From NCBI GenBank assembly GCA_002371985.1, contig DFHZ01000029.1, positions 1 to 12,555 on the forward strand: DNA of 12,555 nucleotides, written 5' to 3'. This DNA is from Ruminococcaceae bacterium UBA3710 (GTDB taxonomy: Bacteria; Bacillota; Clostridia; Oscillospirales; Acutalibacteraceae). A model generated the notes under the pieces. It ran no database searches. It worked only from the letters and a program-made list of their open reading frames with translations, and was not told the origin of the DNA. Positions 7,066 through 12,555 of the stretch are shown one piece after another (within the stretch, counting starts at the first letter, position 1; each line of letters begins with the position of its first letter). The translations under genes and the position numbers were made by a program.

Positions 7066-7761
7066 ATGAGAGACGATATTTGTACCATACCGGTTTCAGA
7101 GGTGTTTGAAGAACAGGACGGTTGTCCTATTTGCAGAATGTACCATACGGTTGAAGAACGAATTTTAAACTATATTTTGGGCGATGCAATGATGGAACCT
7201 GATGTCAGAATTGCCACTAATAAAGCAGGATTTTGCCCTAATCACCTAAAAAAAATGATGGATAGAAGAGGCCGTTTGCAACTCGCCCTTATGCTTGAGA
7301 CTCACATAAAAGAGGTAAATGCCAATATATTTGAGAAAAAGCTTTTTAACGGTGCAAATAAAAAAGCCGAAAGGATAGAAAAGTTAAGCGACAGTTGTTT
7401 TATCTGCGATAAAATAAATTGGGGTATCAGCCGTATGTTCGATACAATATACCGTTGTTATGAAAATGAGAAAGATTTCAGAAATCTTTTTGATAATCAA
7501 CCTCAGTTCTGTATGCCGCACTATGAAATGCTTATAAGCGGTGCTAAAAAACAAAAAATGCCGAATTATTATAAAGAATTTTGCAGTAGTCTTACGAGAA
7601 TTACGGCTGATTATACTAAAAGCCTTTGTGAAGATGTTGATAAATACTGTATGATGTACGATTACAGAACAGACGGTGGGAAGAATGCCGACTGGGGAAA
7701 TTCAAAAACTGCGGTGGAACGCATAGTATCATACTTAAACGGAGAGTTTTTTAAAGAATAA
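7066..7761 (+). CDS. DUF6062-like protein with duplicated CxxC...CxxH motifs
   Basis: This 231-residue soluble protein has no signal peptide or membrane span. It resembles the uncharacterised DUF6062 proteins of Clostridia (recalled, not searched). Two similar halves each carry a CxxC then a CxxH: CPIC (Cys20, Cys23) with CPNH (Cys57, His60), and CFIC (Cys111, Cys114) with CMPH (Cys149, His152). The gaps between the pairs are 33 and 34 residues, so the protein looks like an ancient tandem duplication with two metal sites, most likely zinc (inference). The regions between are helical and charged. AGGAG precedes the ATG by seven bases. It is divergent from ogg and seems transcribed alone, since the next gene has its own promoter. 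No function is known to me; metal binding, regulation or redox sensing are possibilities only. Confidence 0.7.
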   Translation: MRDDICTIPVSEVFEEQDGCPICRMYHTVEERILNYILGDAMMEPDVRIATNKAGFCPNHLKKMMDRRGRLQLALMLETHIKEVNANIFEKKLFNGANKKAERIEKLSDSCFICDKINWGISRMFDTIYRCYENEKDFRNLFDNQPQFCMPHYEMLISGAKKQKMPNYYKEFCSSLTRITADYTKSLCEDVDKYCMMYDYRTDGGKNADWGNSKTAVERIVSYLNGEFFKE

Positions 7762-7778
7762 AAATGTCGATAACTTTT

Positions 7779-7807
7779 TTGATAATAACTGAATATAAAC
7801 CAATAAT
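7779..7807 (+). promoter_or_regulatory. Promoter of the small tail-anchored protein gene
   Basis: TTGATA (7779-7784) and AATAAT (7802-7807, one mismatch to TATAAT) are separated by 17 bases. Transcription would begin near 7814 and the ribosome site AAAAGGTGG (7827-7835) follows. No clear terminator separates it from the upstream gene, so read-through may add to expression. Confidence 0.5.
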
Positions 7808-7840
7808 TTACCAAAAATAAAAATAAAAAAGGTGGTAATT

Positions 7841-8131
7841 ATGGTTAAAGGTGTTAATAAAAATGTTATCGAGGTCAACAGCACGGGAAGCGAAATGTTT
7901 GAAAAAATAGTTTTTTATGTTTCGCCGAAGTTTTCGGGTCTTGGAGCAAAATCGCTTGAAAAAGCAACGGACGAAATTGAAAAGACACTTCTTCTAACTT
8001 CAGAAAGCGGTAATTCTTTGCGTTTAAGGGTTAAAAACAAAGAAAAACGCAGAAAAATTATTATGATATGCGGTGCTTCTTCTGTGCTTTTGTCTTTAAT
8101 TGTTTTAGGTTTATTCAAACTATTGTTTTAA
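7841..8131 (+). CDS. Small tail-anchored membrane protein of unknown function
   Basis: I place the start at the ATG at 7841 (96 residues), six bases after GGTGG. A GTG at 7832 in the same frame lies inside that ribosome site and is unlikely to be used. Residues 1-66 are soluble and mixed charged, with FEKIVFYVSPKFSGLGAKSLE (20-40) the most ordered-looking part. A basic stretch KNKEKRRK (65-72) leads into one hydrophobic helix (73-94) that ends the protein. By the positive-inside rule the N-terminal domain should face the cytoplasm. The layout is that of a tail-anchored adaptor, but I recognise no family. It has promoters both before it and directly after it, so it is probably a single-gene unit. 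Confidence 0.65.
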   Translation: MVKGVNKNVIEVNSTGSEMFEKIVFYVSPKFSGLGAKSLEKATDEIEKTLLLTSESGNSLRLRVKNKEKRRKIIMICGASSVLLSLIVLGLFKLLF

Positions 8132-8134
8132 AAC

Positions 8135-8163
8135 TTGATTTTTTTAGTTGTATACATTATAAT
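8135..8163 (+). promoter_or_regulatory. Promoter of the two-gene membrane protein unit
   Basis: TTGATT (8135-8140), a 17-base spacer and a perfect TATAAT (8158-8163) form a strong sigma-A promoter starting four bases after the stop of the upstream gene. The start would be near 8170, and a small stem-loop at the very 5' end of the transcript follows. Confidence 0.75.
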
Positions 8164-8208
8164 CAAATGGGCAAAGAGCCCGTACATATTTTGTAGTAGG
8201 TGCAAAAA

Positions 8209-8931
8209 ATGAAGGAAATATTAAAAAGCGGGACTTTTCTGTTTTTAAGGCTTATAGCAGTTGCCGTTATGTGCCTTATCGTAACGGTATCTATCGGAAT
8301 GTTGGCGATTGCCGCATTCACCGAAAATATCGGTTATACAGCCTATGTTACAGATAAGGACAACAATGAAATAGCCAAGTACAGTTATAAGTTTGCCGAC
8401 GGCGAAGATAAATTATATGACGAGTACATATCAAAGGGATATAATGTAAATAAGGTTAACGAAAGGTCAAAATTAGAGGGTAAAGGGAATATTCTCTCTA
8501 ATGTTTTATCCCAGAGCATATCTTTAATTATGCTTTTGGCATTTATACACAACGGATTGTTTAAGATAGGAAATTCCGACTGTAATCTTGTGCGGTTCAA
8601 GCATAAAGAAGAGGATAAGTATAAGGGACTAAAAATAGGATTTGTTTCTATGATACCTTACTTTGTTTTGTTTGCCGTATGCCTTATATTCGCTTTTGGT
8701 GCAAATAAGGATATGACTGTATCAATTCTCACTCTCCCTATGTTTTATGTTTTCCAGATTTTAAGGGCGATTATCGGCAATGTAACCGTTTTAGGCGACC
8801 TCGCAGGTTGGCAGTTCCTTTTGATTTTTGCCACATTGTTTATTGTGCCGATTTGTGCCGAAGTGTCATATTTGCTCGGGTATAAAGACATTCTTATATT
8901 TGAAAAATTAACTTATAAAAAGAAGAAATAG
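8209..8931 (+). CDS. Multi-span membrane protein of unknown function
   Basis: With the ATG at 8209 the product is 240 residues. The GTG at 8200 in the same frame falls within the AGGTG ribosome site (8198-8202) and is a poorer choice. There are about five hydrophobic segments: 10-38, 98-118, 144-165, 172-190 and 203-225. Residues 39-95 form a polar, Tyr/Lys/Asp-rich loop that would lie outside the cell if the first segment is an N-in anchor. The C-terminus is very basic (KLTYKKKK). I recognise no catalytic or transport motif. It is co-transcribed with the YesL-like gene eight bases downstream, and both proteins are similar in size and hydrophobicity, so they may act as a pair; this is inference from context. 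Confidence 0.65.
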   Translation: MKEILKSGTFLFLRLIAVAVMCLIVTVSIGMLAIAAFTENIGYTAYVTDKDNNEIAKYSYKFADGEDKLYDEYISKGYNVNKVNERSKLEGKGNILSNVLSQSISLIMLLAFIHNGLFKIGNSDCNLVRFKHKEEDKYKGLKIGFVSMIPYFVLFAVCLIFAFGANKDMTVSILTLPMFYVFQILRAIIGNVTVLGDLAGWQFLLIFATLFIVPICAEVSYLLGYKDILIFEKLTYKKKK

Positions 8932-8939
8932 GTGTTGGT

Positions 8940-9758
8940 ATGGCGGGTTTTTTTGGTTTTTTTAATTACGAAAAAGAGGGACCGGGCATAGAAAAAGATG
9001 CCCCGAAGAAAAAGGCTTTTGTCGTTTTTTTTGAAACATTTTTCAGAAATATATGGAAATTTATGTCGGTCAATGCCGTGTATTGGCTTATGTGTATACC
9101 GATTATTACAAGCGGACTTGCTAATGTCGGCATAACTAATGTTACAAGAAATATAGCAAGAGATAAACATTCTTTTATGCTCTCCGATTTTTTTGAAACT
9201 ATTAAGAAGAATTGGAAACAGGCAACAATAGTTACCGTAATAAATACGATTGTTTATTCGCTTGTTTTCTCTGCATTAAGGTTTTATTATTTTTCAAAGG
9301 GAAAATTTGCGGTTGTAGGTGTAGGAATGTGCCTTGCCTTTATAATTGTATTTTCTCTTATGAATTTTTTCATTTGGACTCTTATGATTACCTTTAATTT
9401 TTCCGTAAAGCAGTTGTATTCAAACAGTTTTAAGTTTGCATTTATCAACTTTGGTAAAAACTTTCTTTGCGGTATCTTGCTTTTGCTTGTTTACGCAATA
9501 AATATTGCATTGCTTTTCTTGTTTAATAAATCCTGGTTATTTGTTCTTCTTATTGAACTGCTTGTGGCATTTCTCACATTTCCCGCTTTCAGATTTTTAC
9601 TTATACAGTTTTGCACATTTGACAGCATAAAGAAATATATAATTGACCCGTATTATAAAGAGCATCCGGGAGAAGATATCGAAAAACGCAGAAATTTGGG
9701 ACTTGAGATAGAGGAAGAACAGAATAGCGAAGACGAAACCGAAAACGAAACCGAATAA
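8940..9758 (+). CDS. YesL/DUF624-like membrane protein
   Basis: This 272-residue membrane protein opens with FGFFNYEKEGPGIEKDAPKKK (5-25), wording I associate with clostridial members of the YesL/DUF624 family. Hydrophobic segments lie at about 43-62, 95-116, 122-148, 174-195 and 199-224. The segment 225-245 (FDSIKKYIIDPYYKEHPG) precedes a very acidic C-terminal tail (IEEEQNSEDETENETE). In other Firmicutes YesL genes often sit beside sugar ABC transporters or glycosidase loci. Here there is no transporter, only an unknown membrane protein upstream and, beyond a terminator, ymxH and the glycogen genes. The ATG follows AGGTG (8930-8934), which overlaps the previous stop. The biochemical role of the family is unknown to me. 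Family call moderately confident. Confidence 0.7.
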   Translation: MAGFFGFFNYEKEGPGIEKDAPKKKAFVVFFETFFRNIWKFMSVNAVYWLMCIPIITSGLANVGITNVTRNIARDKHSFMLSDFFETIKKNWKQATIVTVINTIVYSLVFSALRFYYFSKGKFAVVGVGMCLAFIIVFSLMNFFIWTLMITFNFSVKQLYSNSFKFAFINFGKNFLCGILLLLVYAINIALLFLFNKSWLFVLLIELLVAFLTFPAFRFLLIQFCTFDSIKKYIIDPYYKEHPGEDIEKRRNLGLEIEEEQNSEDETENETE

Positions 9759-9772
9759 TGATTTTAAATTTA

Positions 9773-9802
9773 GGCAAATCTGGTAACAGATTTGCCTTTT
9801 TT
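9773..9802 (+). terminator. Rho-independent terminator after the YesL-like gene
   Basis: A perfect 10-bp stem (GGCAAATCTG / CAGATTTGCC) with a GTAA tetraloop (9783-9786) is followed by six T (9797-9802). It closes the 8209-9758 transcription unit and separates it from ymxH, 47 bases further on. Confidence 0.93.
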
Positions 9803-9848
9803 GTACTAAAAAAATCTGAATTTCATATAGTTTTTTGAGGTGATATAT

Positions 9849-10115
9849 TTGAGATGCAGAATAGATGAACTCAAAAACAAGCAGGTGGTTTGCGTAAAAG
9901 ACGGATATGTTTTAGGCTATATAGGCGATATTGAACTTGATACCGAAAGCGGAAAACTTATTTCCTTGATAATTTTCGGAAATCCGAGATTTATGGGACT
10001 TTTAGGTCGGGAAAAGGATATAGTAATTCCGTTTGAGGATATAGTTGTAATAGGGGAAGAAACGGTGCTTGTTAATACAAATTTACACTCGATTGATACA
10101 TCTGACGGGCAGTAA
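9849..10115 (+). CDS. ymxH: YlmC/YmxH family PRC-barrel protein, sporulation-associated
   Basis: Members of this family are small PRC-barrel proteins annotated as sporulation proteins in Firmicutes; their molecular role is not settled. The best start is TTG at 9849, giving 88 residues beginning MRCRIDELKNKQVV like its relatives. GAGGTGAT (9837-9844) lies four bases upstream, and an in-frame GTG at 9840 is part of that ribosome site. Visible landmarks are VKDGYVLGYIGDIELDTESG (16-35), RFMGLLGREKDIVIPFEDI (47-65) and the closing strand ETVLVN. It is alone between a strong terminator and the glgB promoter. A possible -10 (TATAGT, 9826-9831) is present, but no convincing -35 is seen; a sporulation sigma factor could be involved but I cannot show it. 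Confidence 0.85.
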   Translation: MRCRIDELKNKQVVCVKDGYVLGYIGDIELDTESGKLISLIIFGNPRFMGLLGREKDIVIPFEDIVVIGEETVLVNTNLHSIDTSDGQ

Positions 10116-10183
10116 TTTCCAAAAAAAGTCCGATTTTGTGCATTTTATATAAAAAATCAGAATAAATATTTTCATATATTGCG

Positions 10184-10232
10184 GAAAATAAATAAAAAAT
10201 TATTTGAAAATGTAGGCAAAAGTTGGTATAAT
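10184..10232 (+). promoter_or_regulatory. Strong glgB promoter with A/T-rich UP-like element
   Basis: TTGAAA (10204-10209), a 17-base spacer and a perfect TATAAT (10227-10232) make a near-consensus sigma-A promoter. TGG before the -10 adds an extended -10 (TGnTATAAT). The 20 bases just upstream of the -35 (10184-10203) are all A and T, as in UP elements that bind the RNA polymerase alpha subunit. Transcription should begin near 10239. The rest of the 150-base gap (10116-10183) is very AT-rich and shows no clear terminator or riboswitch. Confidence 0.8.
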
Positions 10233-10265
10233 AAATAAGATGTGTAAAAAGGGGAGGCTTAATAT

Positions 10266-12128
10266 ATGGATGGCTACTTTGATAATTTCGGGTCATTTAT
10301 AAAGGGTGATTTGTATAATCATTTGGGCTCGTTTTTAAATGGGGAAAAGACAACCTTTAGAGTTTGGGCACCGAATGCCGAAAAAGTCAGTGTTGTAGGC
10401 GATTTTAATAATTGGGATATAAATTCGAATGTTATGCAAAAAATCGGAAGCGGTGTTTTTGAAACTGAAATTTCAGGTCTTAACGATTTTGATATATATA
10501 AATATGCCGTTACGGCAAAAGATAATACCGTAACATTAAAAAGCGACCCTTTTGCAAGACATTTTGAAACCGCCCCGAAAAATGCGTCTAAAATATACAA
10601 AGATAAAGAACATATTTGGCGGGATAATGAGTATAGGGAAAACCTTAGTAATAAAGATATATATAGTTCGCCTGTCAATATTTATGAAGTGCATATCGGC
10701 TCGTGGGACTGTTTTGACGACGGTAACCCGTTTGATTATGTAACACTTGCAAAAAGGCTTTCTGCTTATGTAAAAAAAATGAACTATACCCATATTGAAC
10801 TTATGCCTGTAACCGAGCATCCGTTTGAGGGCTCTTGGGGGTATCAGGTAACCGGCTATTTTGCACCAACATCAAGATACGGAACACCCGATGACTTTAA
10901 AGAGTTTGTTGATATAATGCACGAAAACGGTATAGGTGTAATTCTTGACTGGGTACCGGCTCATTTCCCTAAAGATGAATTTGGTCTTTACCGTTTTGAC
11001 GGAACGCATTGCTATGAGTATGAAGACCCTCGCAAAGGCGAACATAAAGGTTGGGGTACCTGCGTTTTTGATTACGGAAAACCTGAGGTTATGAGTTTTC
11101 TCGTTTCGAGTGCCGTGTTCTGGATAAAGGAATTTCATATTGACGGTCTTCGTGTAGATGCGGTAGCCTCTATGCTTTATCTTGACTACGACCGAAAGGA
11201 CGGCGAGTGGATACCTAATTCCTATGGCGGGAGAGAAAATCTTGAAGCCATAGAACTGCTAAAGCAAATAAATATTGCAGCATTTAATGCAAATGAAAAG
11301 GTAATGATGATTGCCGAAGAGTCTACAGCATGGCCGCTTGTAACAAAGCCGCCGCATGACGGGGGACTCGGGTTTAATTTTAAATGGAATATGGGTTGGA
11401 TGAACGATATGCTCAGGTATATGTCGCTTGACCCGCTATTCAGAAAGAATAATCACGATTGTTTGACTTTTTCATTTTTCTATGCCTTTTCCGAAAACTT
11501 CTGTCTGCCGATTTCTCATGATGAGATTGTTCACGGCAAGTGTTCTATGATAAATAAAATGCCGGGTGATTATGAGAATAAATTTGATAATCTTCGTGTT
11601 TTTTATGCTTATATGATGGCACATCCGGGCAAAAAACTTTTGTTTATGGGACAAGAGTTTGCTCAGTTTATCGAATGGGATTATACAAGACCTCTTGATT
11701 GGTTTTTGCTTGAATATGATAGTCATAAAAATATGCAAAAGTATGTAAAGGACTTAAATGCGTTTTATTTAAAAAATCCTCCGCTTTTTGAAATTGACTG
11801 TTCTTGGGAAGGATTTTCGTGGATAGCAAACGACGATAATAATCAAAGTATTATTGCCTTCAGGAGAATAGACAGTAAGGGCAACGAGATTATATGTGTT
11901 TGTAATTTTGTGCCTGTTTCAAGGGAAAACTATAGAATAGGAGTGCCGAGAAAGGGCAATTACCGACCTGTTTTTTGCAGCGATTATACTAAATACGGCG
12001 GAAAAACCGAGAGCATTCCCACCTATAAGAGCGAAGATATAAAAATGCACGGATACGATAATTCAATTTCAATAGATATTCCTGCGATGTCTGTAACTTA
12101 TTTCAAGGCACCTAAGGGTAAAAAATAA
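10266..12128 (+). CDS. glgB: 1,4-alpha-glucan branching enzyme
   Basis: GlgB creates alpha-1,6 branches in glycogen by cutting and re-attaching alpha-1,4 chains (GH13 family). The 620-residue protein has an N-terminal CBM48 domain (FRVWAPNAEKVSVVGDFNNW, 31-50). A GH13 barrel follows with region I DWVPAHF (228-234), region II GLRVDAV (294-300) carrying nucleophile Asp298, region III MIAEES (348-353) carrying acid/base Glu351, and region IV PISHDEIVHGK (415-425) carrying Asp419. A C-terminal beta domain starts at about 520. Length fits the shorter branching enzymes without the extra N1 module of E. coli. GGGGAGG (10251-10257) precedes the ATG by eight bases, behind a strong promoter. glgC starts 23 bases after the stop, so both are probably one operon. 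Identification is secure. Confidence 0.97.
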   Translation: MDGYFDNFGSFIKGDLYNHLGSFLNGEKTTFRVWAPNAEKVSVVGDFNNWDINSNVMQKIGSGVFETEISGLNDFDIYKYAVTAKDNTVTLKSDPFARHFETAPKNASKIYKDKEHIWRDNEYRENLSNKDIYSSPVNIYEVHIGSWDCFDDGNPFDYVTLAKRLSAYVKKMNYTHIELMPVTEHPFEGSWGYQVTGYFAPTSRYGTPDDFKEFVDIMHENGIGVILDWVPAHFPKDEFGLYRFDGTHCYEYEDPRKGEHKGWGTCVFDYGKPEVMSFLVSSAVFWIKEFHIDGLRVDAVASMLYLDYDRKDGEWIPNSYGGRENLEAIELLKQINIAAFNANEKVMMIAEESTAWPLVTKPPHDGGLGFNFKWNMGWMNDMLRYMSLDPLFRKNNHDCLTFSFFYAFSENFCLPISHDEIVHGKCSMINKMPGDYENKFDNLRVFYAYMMAHPGKKLLFMGQEFAQFIEWDYTRPLDWFLLEYDSHKNMQKYVKDLNAFYLKNPPLFEIDCSWEGFSWIANDDNNQSIIAFRRIDSKGNEIICVCNFVPVSRENYRIGVPRKGNYRPVFCSDYTKYGGKTESIPTYKSEDIKMHGYDNSISIDIPAMSVTYFKAPKGKK

Positions 12129-12151
12129 TTTTATAAAGGATAGTAGATTTT

Positions 12152-12555
12152 ATGGCTAATAAAAAATGCGTTGCAATGCTTCTTGCCGGTGGACAGGGAA
12201 GCAGACTCGGTGTTTTAACCGGAAAAATTGCAAAACCTGCCGTACCTTACGGCGGAAAATATAGAATTATTGATTTTCCGCTCTCAAATTGCATTCATTC
12301 GGGTATAGATACGGTTGGAATTCTTACCCAGTATAAGCCCCTCGAACTTAATGATTATATCGGCTCGGGTAAGCCTTGGGATTTGGACAGGTCGAACGGC
12401 GGAGTTCATATCCTGCCCCCGTATCAGGGTCAAAAGGGCGGAGATTGGTATAAAGGAACGGCAAATGCAATATACCAGAATATGGAGTTTATTGATAGAT
12501 ATAACCCGGAATATGTATTGATTCTATCCGGCGACCATATTTATAAAATGGATTA
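12152..12555 (+). CDS. glgC: Glucose-1-phosphate adenylyltransferase (ADP-glucose pyrophosphorylase), 5' part
   Basis: GlgC makes ADP-glucose from glucose-1-phosphate and ATP, the committed step of glycogen synthesis. Only the first 134 residues are in the window; the gene runs off the right edge. Motifs are [10 protein letters not shown] (10-19, nucleotide-binding loop), [18 protein letters not shown] (25-42), GTANAIYQN (102-110) and SGDHIYKMD (126-134) with the metal-binding aspartate. The intact catalytic motifs favour GlgC over its regulatory relative GlgD. The start is ATG with AAAGGA (12135-12140) eleven bases upstream. The 23-base gap from glgB has no terminator, so it is co-transcribed. 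In many Firmicutes glgD and glgA follow, which this window cannot show. Confidence 0.95.
   Translation, partial: MANKKCVAMLLAGGQGSRLGVLTGKIAKPAVPYGGKYRIIDFPLSNCIHSGIDTVGILTQYKPLELNDYIGSGKPWDLDRSNGGVHILPPYQGQKGGDWYKGTANAIYQNMEFIDRYNPEYVLILSGDHIYKMD

Noticed and set aside
7762..7831. Terminator for the DUF6062-like gene
   Set aside because: A T-run is present (about 7775-7780) but no GC stem precedes it.
10132..10158. GATTTT...AAAATC inverted repeat after ymxH as a terminator
   Set aside because: Only six A/T pairs around a 15-base loop, with no T-tract; probably chance in very AT-rich DNA.
12315..12521. Plus-strand 68-codon open frame
   Set aside because: It is an out-of-frame shadow of glgC, whose true frame runs from 12152 off the window.

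Overview
The window is AT-rich bacterial DNA. Genes are tightly packed, start codons include ATG, GTG and TTG, Shine-Dalgarno sites are strong, and promoters are sigma-A type. The gene set points to a low-GC, probably spore-forming Firmicute of the class Clostridia (Oscillospiraceae/Lachnospirales-like): an inactive/active M16 peptidase pair (YmfF/YmfH), a YlmC/YmxH-type PRC-barrel protein, a DUF6062-like protein, a YesL/DUF624-like membrane protein, an OGG1-type 8-oxoguanine glycosylase and GlgB-GlgC. The species cannot be fixed from sequence reading alone.

Layout, left to right. (1) 1-1058: two phage tail/fibre-type genes, the first cut by the window edge. They look like the end of a prophage or prophage remnant. 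(2) 1077-6128: a five-gene operon behind an extended -10 promoter, ymfF-ymfH-lgt-folD-(secreted anchored protein). Its genes overlap or nearly touch, which suggests translational coupling. It covers an M16 peptidase pair, lipoprotein lipidation, one-carbon metabolism and an unrecognised surface protein. (3) 6120-6982: a convergent ogg-like base-excision repair gene on the minus strand, with a stem-loop between it and the operon. (4) 7001-7034: a compact divergent promoter in which the ogg promoter and the promoter of the next plus-strand gene occupy the same DNA. (5) 7066-9758: four genes of poorly known function. They are a protein with duplicated CxxC...CxxH motifs, a 96-residue tail-anchored protein, a multi-span membrane protein and a YesL-like membrane protein. 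A strong intrinsic terminator closes the run. (6) 9849-10115: a ymxH-like gene with a probable TTG start. (7) 10204-12555: a strong promoter followed by glgB and the 5' part of glgC, the start of a glycogen synthesis operon.

Most of the window is ordinary core genome. The parts that deserve a second look are the interlocked divergent promoter, the duplicated Cys/His module, the unrecognised membrane or secreted genes at 5433, 7841 and 8209, and the abrupt junction between phage tail genes and a housekeeping operon. I found no CRISPR array, transposase, RNA gene or complete defence system. No gene-free stretch exceeds 300 bases; the longest is about 150 bases (10116-10265) and holds the glgB promoter.
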